A DNA stretch of 64,000 bases from positions 1 to 64,000 of the forward strand of contig NZ_QJVC01000009.1 in the NCBI RefSeq assembly GCF_003219795.1, written 5' to 3'. Under the pieces are notes generated by a model. The model searched no databases. It was given only the letters and a program-made list of their open reading frames with translations, and was not told where the DNA came from. Below are positions 37,947 through 46,641 of this stretch, piece after piece (position 1 is the stretch's first letter; each line of letters starts with the position of its first letter). A program made the translations under genes and the position numbers. This DNA comes from Arthrobacter psychrolactophilus. GTDB lineage: Bacteria; Actinomycetota; Actinomycetes; Actinomycetales; Micrococcaceae.

Positions 37947-38285
37947 TTGACGCCCGTACTCCAGGGGGAATGGCCCAAGGCCACAGCCATCGCTGAGCTA
38001 CCCCTGCGTGGTCGCGCCGTGTGTTCCGGGGTCATCGAGGCCGTCACGATTCTGCCCGAATCGATGGCCCCGGCCTACACCGCGATCGTCAGCGATCGGG
38101 AATTTCACCGGATTGCCAGTGACGGGGGAAGTCACCGGCTGCGTCTGGTCTGGATCGGACGACGGCGCGTACCCGGCATCCTTGCCGGCACCCGTTTGCG
38201 GGTCGAAGGGATGGTGTCGCAGCGCGATGGCCTGCCCACCATGTACAACCCCCGTTACGAAATCATTGGAAAACAGGAGAGCTAG
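37947..38285 (+). CDS. OB-fold nucleic-acid-binding-like protein
   Basis: A 112-residue protein with the pattern of a single OB-fold barrel: GRAVCSGVIEAV, RLRLVWIGRRRVPGI and GTRLRVEGMV strands ending in MYNPRYEI. Homologues are annotated as OB-fold nucleic acid binding domain proteins; binding has not been shown. The start is a TTG two bases after the DUF3710 stop, implying translational coupling. The gene ends directly against the DUF3159 start (no gap). Confidence 0.82.
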   Translation: MTPVLQGEWPKATAIAELPLRGRAVCSGVIEAVTILPESMAPAYTAIVSDREFHRIASDGGSHRLRLVWIGRRRVPGILAGTRLRVEGMVSQRDGLPTMYNPRYEIIGKQES

Positions 38286-39026
38286 TTGAGCCCCGAAGAG
38301 AACTCCCGCGCTGACGATGCGAACGAGGCCGCAGCGGCCGACGGCACTCCTGTAGCTGGGAAACCCGCCGGATCTTTTGCCGACCTGGCCCAAGAAATGG
38401 CCGCCAAGAATCCCTTGGTCCGCAAAGACAATGGACACATCGACCTCTTGGCCGCCGCGGGTGGCATCCGGGGCATCGCCGAAAGCATCCTGCCCGGGCT
38501 CGTGTTCCTCGTGATGTTCACCGCGACGCGGAATCTCAGTGCGGCACTCATCGGATCCGTGGCCGTGGCCGCGGTCTTCCTCGTCGCCCGACTGATCCAG
38601 CGCACCCCCTTGACGCAGGCGCTGGCCGGGATTGTCGGCGTCGCGCTTTCAGCGTTCCTAGCCATGAAGACCGGCAAGGCCGAGAACTATTACCTGGTGG
38701 GTTTCTACACCAACGCCGCCTATATCGCCGCCATGGTCATCTCGATTGCCGTGCGCTGGCCGGTTCTGGGGCTGCTGTTCGGCTATGCCCGCAATGAGGG
38801 GCTCAAATGGCGGCAGGAGCCGGAGCGTTTGCGCGCCTACCGCGCCGCGACATGGATCATCGTGGGCGTCATGGCGGCCCGGATCGCCATTCAGCTGCCC
38901 TTGTATCTGACCGAACACGTCGATGCGCTGGGCGCCATGCGGCTCATCATGGGTGTGCCGCTGTACGCCTTCGGGCTCTGGATCGCCTGGCTCATTAGCC
39001 GGCCCGTGAGTCGCGAGGCACGCTGA
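38286..39026 (+). CDS. DUF3159 domain-containing membrane protein
   Basis: A 246-residue membrane protein with a charged N-terminal tail (1-60) and about six helices spanning 65-240. The YYLVGFYTNAAY motif and RNEGLKWRQEPERLRAYRAAT cytoplasmic loop (conserved core WRQEP) are typical of DUF3159. The function is unknown. The start is a TTG at 38286 with AGGAGA about five bases upstream, immediately after the OB-fold stop. It is the last gene of the dut-DUF3710-OB-DUF3159 run. Confidence 0.88.
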   Translation: MSPEENSRADDANEAAAADGTPVAGKPAGSFADLAQEMAAKNPLVRKDNGHIDLLAAAGGIRGIAESILPGLVFLVMFTATRNLSAALIGSVAVAAVFLVARLIQRTPLTQALAGIVGVALSAFLAMKTGKAENYYLVGFYTNAAYIAAMVISIAVRWPVLGLLFGYARNEGLKWRQEPERLRAYRAATWIIVGVMAARIAIQLPLYLTEHVDALGAMRLIMGVPLYAFGLWIAWLISRPVSREAR

Positions 39027-39027
39027 G

Positions 39028-39073
39028 AGCAACGCTAGGGCCCGGTTCATACGAACCGGGCCCTAGCGTTGCT
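39028..39073. terminator. Strong bidirectional terminator, DUF3159/TrkA
   Basis: A 21-bp perfect stem pairs 39028-39048 with 39053-39073 around ATAC, followed by TTTAAG. It begins two bases after the DUF3159 stop and ends six bases before the convergent TrkA stop. Confidence 0.92.
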
Positions 39074-39078
39074 TTAAG

Positions 39079-39753
39079 TTACCGTTCGGGGTTGGGCTGG
39101 GAAGAGAGCAGCGCGCGCAGCTCGTTTTCCGCAGCGATCGTCGTCACGAAGAACAACTCATCGCCGCCCTCGAGGACATCGTCCGGGCTGGGCGTGATGG
39201 GAGCCTCGTCGCGCAAAATCGCCACCAACGTGGAATCGAGCGGCCACTGAATGACCGCCACGGTTTGGCCAATGATGTGCGATTCCGAGGGCACCGTGAA
39301 CTCCACGAGGGAGGCCACGCCGGCCTGCAGGGTCAGGAGTCGCACGAGGTCGCCAATCTCGACAGCCTCCTCCACGAGCGCCGTCATGAGCCGAGGGGTG
39401 TTAACGGCCACGTCGACGCCCCACGAGTCATCGAACATCCAGTCGTTCTTGGGATTGTTCACGCGCCCTACGGTGCGCCCCACCCCAAACTCGGATTTCG
39501 CCAACAAGGACACCACGAGATTGACCTTGTCGTCACCGGTGGCGGAGACCACCACATCGGCTTCCTCGAGTTTCGCCTCGCGCAGCGTGGAGATTTCGCA
39601 GGCATCGCCCACAAGCCACCTGGCACCGCGCAGCCCGCTCTTGCCAATGACCTCTGGCTTGGGATCGATGAGCAAGGTGTCGTGGCCGTTGGAGAGCAGC
39701 TCCTTGGCGATGGAGCAGCCGACGCTGCCCGCACCCACAATGACAACCAACAT
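39079..39753 (-). CDS. TrkA-type potassium uptake regulator, second of pair
   Basis: A 224-residue cytoplasmic RCK protein: an N-terminal Rossmann nucleotide-binding domain with GAGSVG (7-12) and LLIDP, and a C-terminal TrkA-C domain (about 140-220). It should gate a Trk/Ktr-type potassium channel in response to NAD(H)/ATP. With its upstream neighbour it corresponds to the CeoB/CeoC pair of mycobacteria; which is which I cannot assign firmly. The ATG at 39753 is three bases past the upstream stop, with GGAG inside the end of that gene. No channel subunit gene lies beside them; the divergent APC permease is the nearest transporter. Confidence 0.88.
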   Translation of the reverse strand: MLVVIVGAGSVGCSIAKELLSNGHDTLLIDPKPEVIGKSGLRGARWLVGDACEISTLREAKLEEADVVVSATGDDKVNLVVSLLAKSEFGVGRTVGRVNNPKNDWMFDDSWGVDVAVNTPRLMTALVEEAVEIGDLVRLLTLQAGVASLVEFTVPSESHIIGQTVAVIQWPLDSTLVAILRDEAPITPSPDDVLEGGDELFFVTTIAAENELRALLSSQPNPER

Positions 39754-39756
39754 GGT

Positions 39757-40428
39757 TTAGGACTCCTTTTCCGGTGGCTGCGACAGGATATGCATGACTT
39801 CGGAGGATTGGCTACCCACGATCATGGCATGCACCGTATCGCCTTGTTGGAAGCTCGTGCTCGGGTCGGGCAGTAAGCCCTCTCCAAAACGGGTCAGATA
39901 GGCCACGCGCACCTGGGCGGCGTTTTCAATATCGAGCACATGGTGGCCGATCCACTCCGGATGCAGGGTCAGTTCGGTCAGGATCAGCCGGCCGGAGGGC
40001 TCCCGGAAATCGCCCTTGATGGCAGACTCTGGCAGGATGCGCCGCAAGACCTGATCGGCGCTCCACCGCACAGCAGCGACCGTGGGGATACCGAGGCGCT
40101 GGTAGATCTCGGCTCGGCCCGGATCGTAGATCCGAGCCACAACGTGCTCAACATGGAAGGTTTCGCGCGCGACGCGGGTGGCCAAGATGTTCGAGTTGTC
40201 ACCGCTGGAGACGGCGGCAAAGGCGTAGGCGTTTTCAATGTCCGCCTGCTTGAGCGTCTCCTGGTCAAATCCGACGCCGGTGACCTTGCGTCCCGTGAAC
40301 CCGGTCCGTAGGCGGCGGAAGGCATGTTCGTCCTGATCGATGATGGCCACGGAATGGCCAGAATCCTCCAAGGCATGAGCCAGGGTGGCACCCACGCGTC
40401 CGCAACCCATGATCACGAAATGTGCCAC
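39757..40428 (-). CDS. TrkA-type potassium uptake regulator, first of pair
   Basis: A 223-residue RCK protein with the nucleotide-binding motif GCGRVGATLA (8-17), the acidic loop SVAIIDQDE at the second strand and a TrkA-C domain (about 135-215). It is a paralogue of the next gene and probably forms a hetero-oligomeric gating ring with it. The start is a GTG at 40428 with AAGGAG seven bases upstream. It diverges from the APC permease gene, from which it is separated by 152 bases. Confidence 0.9.
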   Translation of the reverse strand: MAHFVIMGCGRVGATLAHALEDSGHSVAIIDQDEHAFRRLRTGFTGRKVTGVGFDQETLKQADIENAYAFAAVSSGDNSNILATRVARETFHVEHVVARIYDPGRAEIYQRLGIPTVAAVRWSADQVLRRILPESAIKGDFREPSGRLILTELTLHPEWIGHHVLDIENAAQVRVAYLTRFGEGLLPDPSTSFQQGDTVHAMIVGSQSSEVMHILSQPPEKES

Positions 40429-40580
40429 TGATGCTCCTTGTTGTTGGGGTAACTAAGTAGTTCTCGCTACATTCTCGCATCACTTGTGGCCCGCGCTCAT
40501 AGCGTCATACACCGTGCCGGGTTAAAGATAATTCGCCGCTCACGAGGCCCGAGCTGCGAGGTGATGCTAGCGTTACCCGC

Positions 40581-42551
40581 GTGCTGAACTTCTTCAACGC
40601 GTTTAAGCGGATCCTTGTGGGGCGTCCCTACCGCAACGACAAACTTGCCCACACGCTGCTGCCCAAACGCATTGCGCTGCCCGTTTTCGCCTCTGACGCG
40701 CTGTCTTCGGTGGCCTATGCCCCCGATGAAATCCTGCTCACCCTGGCCCTGGCCGGTGTGGCCGCGGTGTCGCTGTCGCCGTGGGTGGGCCTGGCCGTCA
40801 TGGTGGTCTTATTGACCGTTGTGGCCTCATATCGGCAAAACGTTCATGCCTATCCCTCCGGTGGTGGCGACTACGAGATTGCCACTGTCAATCTGGGCAA
40901 GAGGTCCGGACTGACGGTTGCCTCCGCCTTGCTTGTTGACTATGTTTTGACCGTGGCCGTGTCGATGTCCTCGGCCGCCAATTATCTGGCCACAGCGGTT
41001 CCGGGATGGCATGGCACCCAAGCCGCTATCGCCGTCGTCGGTGTCATTATCCTGGCCCTTGTGAACCTGCGCGGCGTACGCGAGGCGGGCAGCGTCTTTG
41101 CCGTGCCGACCTACATTTTCATGTTCTGCATCTTTGCCATGACCGCCGCCGGGATCTTCCAAGCCGTGACGGGAACTCTGGGACGGGCACCGTCGGCCGA
41201 ATTTGAGATCGTGCCGGAGGCGGCCTTCAACCAGGGCTTGGTAGGCCTTGCCGGTGCCTTCCTGCTCCTGCGCGCCTTCTCTTCGGGTGCCGCCGCCCTG
41301 ACGGGTGTCGAGGCCATCAGCAACGGTGTGCCGAACTTCCGCAAGCCCAAGAGCAAGAACGCGGCCACGACCTTGTTGCTGCTGGGCGCCATCGCCGCAG
41401 GCATGATGGCCAGCATCTTGTTCCTCGCCAACGCCATCGACGTGCACATCGTGGCCGATCCGCACACCGAATTCTTGCTGAACGGGGTGGCGCTACCGGA
41501 AAATTACGTGCAAAACCCCTCGATCAGTCAGATTGCCTTGACCATCTTTGGCTCCGGATCTATCCCGTTCTTCATCATCGTGGCCGCCACCGGCGCCATC
41601 CTGGTCTTTGCCTCCAATACGGCCTTCAACGGCTTCCCCGTGCTGGCCTCCATTCTGGCCAAGGATGGTTACCTGCCGCGTCAGCTGCGCACCCGCGGCG
41701 ACCGGCTCGCCTACAGCAACGGCGTGTTGCTCCTGGCCGCTGGCGCCCTCGTGCTCATCGTGTCCTTCAACGCCGACGTGACACGACTCATCCAGCTGTA
41801 CATCGTGGGCGTCTTTATCTCCTTCACGGCCAGCCAGCTGGGCATGATGCGGCACTGGACCCGAGAACTCCTCATGGTCAAGAACAAGGCCGTCCGCTTC
41901 CGCATGATGCGCTCACGGGTCATCAACACCATCGGCTTCAGCATGACCCTGACGGTCCTGTTGATTGTCCTGGTGACAAAATTTGAGCAGGGCGCCTGGA
42001 TTGCCTTGCTAGCCATGGGCATCTTGTTCGTCATCATGTGGAGCATCCGCTCGCACTACGACAACGTGGCCAAGGAACTTGCCGTCGAGACGGATGCGGC
42101 CGTTAAGGCCCTTCCGGCCCGCATTCACGCGGTGATCTTGGTCTCGCACGTGCGCAAGCCCGTCATGCGCGCCATTGCGTTCGCCCGGGCTTCCCGGCCC
42201 TCAACCCTTGAAGCAATCACGGTTGATTTGGACTCCGCGGAGACCGAAGCGACCATCGCGGATTGGGCAAGGCTGAGCATCCCGGTACCGTTGACAGTGT
42301 TGGCGAGTCCTTATCGGGAAACGCTGACACCGCTGATCAGCCACATTAAGGCCATGCGCCGGGATTCCCCGCGGGACTTGATCGTGGTGTACATCCCGGA
42401 ATACGTGGTGGGCAAATGGTGGGAACAACTGGTGCACAACCAGACGGCCCTGCGCATTAAGACGCGGTTGCATTTTGAACCAGGAGTAGTGGTTGCCAGC
42501 GTGCCTTGGCAGCTGAAGTCCTCCACTGACGCGAAGAAATATCAGGAATAG
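40581..42551 (+). CDS. APC family permease with C-terminal cytoplasmic domain
   Basis: A 656-residue amino-acid/polyamine/organocation transporter. The N-terminal SDALSSVAYAPDEIL and YPSGGGDYEIA motifs match the bacterial permease group found beside ceoB-ceoC. Twelve membrane helices span about 35-490, and a soluble C-terminal domain (about 500-656), universal-stress-protein-like in position, follows. Some relatives are KUP-like potassium importers (KimA), so potassium or an amino acid are both possible substrates; the TrkA neighbours favour potassium. It starts at a GTG with no ribosome site in the usual window and a weak TAGCGT box seven bases upstream. Confidence 0.82.
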   Translation: MLNFFNAFKRILVGRPYRNDKLAHTLLPKRIALPVFASDALSSVAYAPDEILLTLALAGVAAVSLSPWVGLAVMVVLLTVVASYRQNVHAYPSGGGDYEIATVNLGKRSGLTVASALLVDYVLTVAVSMSSAANYLATAVPGWHGTQAAIAVVGVIILALVNLRGVREAGSVFAVPTYIFMFCIFAMTAAGIFQAVTGTLGRAPSAEFEIVPEAAFNQGLVGLAGAFLLLRAFSSGAAALTGVEAISNGVPNFRKPKSKNAATTLLLLGAIAAGMMASILFLANAIDVHIVADPHTEFLLNGVALPENYVQNPSISQIALTIFGSGSIPFFIIVAATGAILVFASNTAFNGFPVLASILAKDGYLPRQLRTRGDRLAYSNGVLLLAAGALVLIVSFNADVTRLIQLYIVGVFISFTASQLGMMRHWTRELLMVKNKAVRFRMMRSRVINTIGFSMTLTVLLIVLVTKFEQGAWIALLAMGILFVIMWSIRSHYDNVAKELAVETDAAVKALPARIHAVILVSHVRKPVMRAIAFARASRPSTLEAITVDLDSAETEATIADWARLSIPVPLTVLASPYRETLTPLISHIKAMRRDSPRDLIVVYIPEYVVGKWWEQLVHNQTALRIKTRLHFEPGVVVASVPWQLKSSTDAKKYQE

Positions 42552-42556
42552 AGCTT

Positions 42557-44005
42557 ATGAGCGAGACCACCAACACCCCCAGCCCCACCGTCGACGACCG
42601 CCTGATCGTGAGCGTGGGACGGGTGGCCCATGGCGGCCATTGCGTTGCCCGCCACGACGGCCGAGTCATCTTTGTCCGCCACGCCATTCCTGGCGAGACC
42701 GTGGAGATCGTCCTCACGGAGCAGGGCGAGGACGCGAAGTTCTGGCGCGGCGACGTTGTCCGCGTCGTCGAGGCGTCACCGGAGCGTGTGACCCACTTCT
42801 GGCCCGAAGCGGACGCCTTGCGCGCCGGTGCCCGCCACGCGTCCCCGATTGGTGGCGCCGAATTTGGCCACGTCTCCCGCACCGGCCAGCTGGCCCTCAA
42901 GACCGCTGTGGTCCGCGAACAGCTCGAACGCCTCGGCGGCCTGAGCAGCGAAGCCGTTGACGAACTCTTCGCCGCTGGTGTGGAAGATGTGGATGCCGCC
43001 GGCAACGCCGAGCAGAAGTCCGGCATGGGCTGGCGTACGCGCGTTGGTTTCGCCGTCACCTCCGCCGGCAAGCTGGGCATGCACGCTCACCGCTCCCACA
43101 GCATCTTGCCGGTTCAGGAAATGCCGCTGGCCGTGCCCGCCATCAATGCACTGCGCCTGTGGGAGATTGACTTCACCGGCATCGACCGCATCGAGGTTGC
43201 GGCTCCGGCCAACGGTTCCGGCGTTCTGGTGCTGTTGGCACCTGTCCACGGCCTGAGCGAGAAGGCTGCCGGTGCCGCCGTCAAGCGCGTGGCCCGCGCC
43301 CTGGCCGCCCTGGAAACTGCACCGTCCGTGGCTCGCTGGAACCCGGAGAACAGTGCTATCGAGGTCATCAACGGCCGCGGCTGGGTCAAGGAAACCACCG
43401 ACGATCACGAATTCCGTGTGACCGGCGATGGCTTCTGGCAGATTCACCGCAACGCACCCAAGGTGCTCACCGATGCAGCCTTGGGCTACCTGTTGCAGGG
43501 CGGCTTCTTGAACGACGGCGCCGATGTCGCGGATCTGTACGCCGGGGCCGGCCTGTTCACGGCACCGTTGGCTGACGCCGTGGGCGCGGATGGCAGCGTC
43601 CTGTCCGTGGAAGGTTCCCCCGGAACCAGCCGCGACGCACGAAAGAACCTGCACGCCAGCGCCCACGTGGAAATCTTGCAGGGCCGTGTGGAAAAGATTT
43701 TAGGTACTCAGTCTCGAGCCTCACAATCCGCAGCTGGACAGCGTCGCCAGTTCGACGCCGTCGTGCTTGATCCGCCCCGCGCAGGTGCCGGCAAGGCCGT
43801 TGTGCGTGCCCTCGTGGCCACGACACCTTCGGCTATCGCCTATGTTTCCTGCGATCCGGCAGCTTTTGCCCGCGATGTGAAGTACTTTGCCAATGCCGGT
43901 TGGAAGGTCGAGAAGCTGCGGGCCTTCGATCTGTACCCGCACACCCACCATGTGGAATCCGTCGCCTTGTTGGTACCGGCATCGAAAGTTACCACCACCG
44001 AGTAG
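42557..44005 (+). CDS. TRAM-domain class I SAM-dependent RNA (uracil-5) methyltransferase
   Basis: A 482-residue enzyme of the TrmA/RumA group. An N-terminal TRAM domain (about 15-75) precedes the catalytic domain with the SAM motif DLYAGAGLFT near 323, VVLDPPRAGAG near 398 and the catalytic cysteine C432 in SCDP. The four cysteines that bind the Fe-S cluster in RlmD/RumA are missing: the corresponding stretch reads RHASPIGGAEFGHVS. This matches a cluster-free actinobacterial subgroup. The target uracil (23S rRNA or tRNA) is not determined. It begins five bases after the APC permease stop. Confidence 0.9.
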   Translation: MSETTNTPSPTVDDRLIVSVGRVAHGGHCVARHDGRVIFVRHAIPGETVEIVLTEQGEDAKFWRGDVVRVVEASPERVTHFWPEADALRAGARHASPIGGAEFGHVSRTGQLALKTAVVREQLERLGGLSSEAVDELFAAGVEDVDAAGNAEQKSGMGWRTRVGFAVTSAGKLGMHAHRSHSILPVQEMPLAVPAINALRLWEIDFTGIDRIEVAAPANGSGVLVLLAPVHGLSEKAAGAAVKRVARALAALETAPSVARWNPENSAIEVINGRGWVKETTDDHEFRVTGDGFWQIHRNAPKVLTDAALGYLLQGGFLNDGADVADLYAGAGLFTAPLADAVGADGSVLSVEGSPGTSRDARKNLHASAHVEILQGRVEKILGTQSRASQSAAGQRRQFDAVVLDPPRAGAGKAVVRALVATTPSAIAYVSCDPAAFARDVKYFANAGWKVEKLRAFDLYPHTHHVESVALLVPASKVTTTE

Positions 44006-44014
44006 GAACACTTT

Positions 44015-46573
44015 TTGAATCCAAGCGCACCCAAGGTCCGCCCGCCCAAGCGTGATCTGACCCGCAACAAACCCAAGGGCACACTCCTGGCGGAACGGCG
44101 CGATGACCATCGCCGTTCTGCCATGGCGGCGGCTCGAGGGCGGCTGGCTCCCGTGGACGCGGCCGCTCTTGAACACGACGGGCTCACGCCCGCCCAGGTT
44201 CGGGAGCGGCACACGGCCGAGCTGAGCAATGCGGTGGCCCATGAGAGCAGCCGCAGCATTTGGGCGATTGTGCGGGCCAATGTGTTCACGCTCTTCAACA
44301 CCGTGCTGGGCAGCTGCCTTGTGCTGGTGTTGTTTGTGGGTGATCCACGGGATGCGCTTTTTGGATTCATTGTGGTGGCCAACGCCGCGATTGGCGTGGT
44401 GCAGGAATACCGTGCCAAGCGCACCCTCGATAAATTGGCGGTGCTGCACGCGCCCAAAGCCAAGGTGCGCCGTAGTGGGGCACTGACGGAGCTGGCCGTC
44501 GCCGAGGTGGTGCAGGACGATCTGCTCCTGCTGCACACGGGGGATCAGTTACCTGCCGACGCCATCGTGGTGGCCTCCGAGGGTTTGGAAATTGACGAAT
44601 CGCTGCTCACGGGGGAGTCGGACCCCGTGGAAAAATCCACGGGGGACCTGACGCTCTCCGGCTCAGTGGTGGTGGCCGGTCACGGTTCCGCGCGCGTACA
44701 CCGGGTTGGCGCGGAATCATATGCCGCTGCACTGACGGCCGAGGCGCGGCGCTTCTCGCTGGTCAATTCAGAGATCCGCAATTCCATCAACCGGATCATT
44801 TTGTATATTGCGTGGGCCTTGATCCCCATCATCATTTTGGTCATCAACGGCCAGATGAGCGCCCATGGCGGCTGGAAAGCTGCCATCGCCTCGGGGGACT
44901 GGCGCATCGCCGTGGTCAGTGCCGTGGCTAGCATCGTGGCCATGATTCCCGAAGGCCTGGTCTTATTGACGAGTGTTTCCTTTGGCATGGCGGCCGTGTC
45001 CCTGGCTCGCCGTCAGGTGCTGGTGCAGGAACTGCCGGCCGTGGAAGGGCTCGCCCGCGTCGATGTGGTCTGCCTGGATAAAACCGGCACCCTGACCGAG
45101 GGACGCATGGAGCTGGCCCGGTCCATGGCCTTTGACGAGGTCCCGGGATGGCAAGAACTGCTCGCCTGGATGGGTGCGCACCCCAACGCCAATGCAACAG
45201 CTGCAGCCTTGGCAGCGAGCTATCAGGATTCACCCCATGAGCTCCCGACGGCGGAGCTGAGTTTCAGTAGCGCCCGAAAGTTTAGTGCTGTCACCTTCGC
45301 TCAGGGCTCAGTGGCTGGCGAATGGGTCCTGGGTGCCCCTGAGGTTGTCTTATCCGGCGGGGAGCACCCGGAACCGCTCGCGGCTGCTTTTGAGGCCGCA
45401 GGGCGGGGATTACGCGCCGTCGTCCTGGCGCACCGGCCCTTCGTCGAATCGGAGGAGCCAGAGGTTGCGGCGGAGGATTTCTCCCTTGCCGGTCTGGCCC
45501 CCGTCGCGTTGCTTCTCTTCCGGGAGAAGGTTCGGCCCGACGCCGCGGAAACACTGCGCTACTTCCGCGAACAAGGCGTGGAGTTGAAGATTATCTCCGG
45601 AGACAACCCCCGCACCGTCGCAGCCGTGGCTCGTGAGGTGGGGTTTGACTTCAGCGGTGATGGATATGACGCGCGGGAACTCCCAGAAGACGAAGCGGTT
45701 CTGGCAGAGCTGCTGGAACGAGAAAACGTCCTGGGCCGGGTCACCCCCGAGCAGAAAAAAGCCATCGTTTTGGCCCTACAGCGCAACGGTCACGTCGTGG
45801 CTATGACGGGCGACGGCGTCAATGACGCGCTAGCTCTCAAGCATGCCGACATTGGCATCGCCATGGGCAGCGGCGCTGCCGCGACCAAGGCTGTCTCGCG
45901 GCTGGTCCTCCTTGACGGGCAGTTCTCGCACCTGCCATCCGTCGTCGCCGAGGGGCGCAGGGTCATCGCCAATGTGGAACGTGTGGCCAACCTGTTCCTG
46001 ACGAAAACCACCTACGCCATCATCATTTCCATCGTGATTGGTATCCTCATGTGGCGTTACCCCTTCCTGCCGCGCCAGCTCTCCATTGTGAGTTCCATGA
46101 CGATTGGAATTCCCGCGTTTTTCCTTGCCCTTTTGCCCAATGCGCGGCGCTATCAGCCCGGGTTCTTGCGGCGCACACTCATGTTCGCCATACCCTCCGG
46201 TACGGTCGTGGCTGCGTGCATCATGGCCGTTTACTCCTACGCCATCACGTTCCCCAACACACGAGTTGCGGCGGACATTGCTGTGGGGGAGGCTCAAACG
46301 GCGGCGACCATGACGGTGCTACTGGTGGCCCTGTGGATTCTGGGCACCTTGGCCCGGCCTTTCGATAAGTGGCGCGGTCTCCTTGTTGCCGCCATGGTGC
46401 TGGGTCTGGTCTTGATTATGGCGATTCCCTTCGCCCGGAAGTTCTTCGCACTCGATATACCCCAAGGCGGCCTGTTAGCGGTTACGATTGCCGTGACTGC
46501 AATGGGATGCCTGGCGATCGAGCTGCTCTACCGTTTTTTGAAGAAGCGCGGAGCAGTCTCCGAACGCGAGTAA
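44015..46573 (+). CDS. HAD-IC family cation-transporting P-type ATPase (CtpE-like)
   Basis: An 852-residue ion pump. Key motifs are the actuator-domain LLTGESDPVE near 193, the phosphorylation site DKTGTLTEG near 354 and the hinge MTGDGVNDALALKHADIGIAMG near 605 (MTGDGVND). Membrane helices lie at about 85-125, 260-325 and 670-840. No heavy-metal CxxC domain is present. The overall pattern (VQEYRAKRTLDKL, HAPKAKVRR) resembles mycobacterial CtpE, reported as a calcium transporter, so Ca2+ is a reasonable guess. The start is a TTG with AGGAAC upstream, nine bases after the methyltransferase stop. Confidence 0.86.
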   Translation: MNPSAPKVRPPKRDLTRNKPKGTLLAERRDDHRRSAMAAARGRLAPVDAAALEHDGLTPAQVRERHTAELSNAVAHESSRSIWAIVRANVFTLFNTVLGSCLVLVLFVGDPRDALFGFIVVANAAIGVVQEYRAKRTLDKLAVLHAPKAKVRRSGALTELAVAEVVQDDLLLLHTGDQLPADAIVVASEGLEIDESLLTGESDPVEKSTGDLTLSGSVVVAGHGSARVHRVGAESYAAALTAEARRFSLVNSEIRNSINRIILYIAWALIPIIILVINGQMSAHGGWKAAIASGDWRIAVVSAVASIVAMIPEGLVLLTSVSFGMAAVSLARRQVLVQELPAVEGLARVDVVCLDKTGTLTEGRMELARSMAFDEVPGWQELLAWMGAHPNANATAAALAASYQDSPHELPTAELSFSSARKFSAVTFAQGSVAGEWVLGAPEVVLSGGEHPEPLAAAFEAAGRGLRAVVLAHRPFVESEEPEVAAEDFSLAGLAPVALLLFREKVRPDAAETLRYFREQGVELKIISGDNPRTVAAVAREVGFDFSGDGYDARELPEDEAVLAELLERENVLGRVTPEQKKAIVLALQRNGHVVAMTGDGVNDALALKHADIGIAMGSGAAATKAVSRLVLLDGQFSHLPSVVAEGRRVIANVERVANLFLTKTTYAIIISIVIGILMWRYPFLPRQLSIVSSMTIGIPAFFLALLPNARRYQPGFLRRTLMFAIPSGTVVAACIMAVYSYAITFPNTRVAADIAVGEAQTAATMTVLLVALWILGTLARPFDKWRGLLVAAMVLGLVLIMAIPFARKFFALDIPQGGLLAVTIAVTAMGCLAIELLYRFLKKRGAVSERE

Positions 46574-46641
46574 GGCGTGCCTAACTGGCATCCTGCCCCG
46601 TGCGTGACCAAGATAAAAGCAGTGGCGAGAGGAGTCCATCA

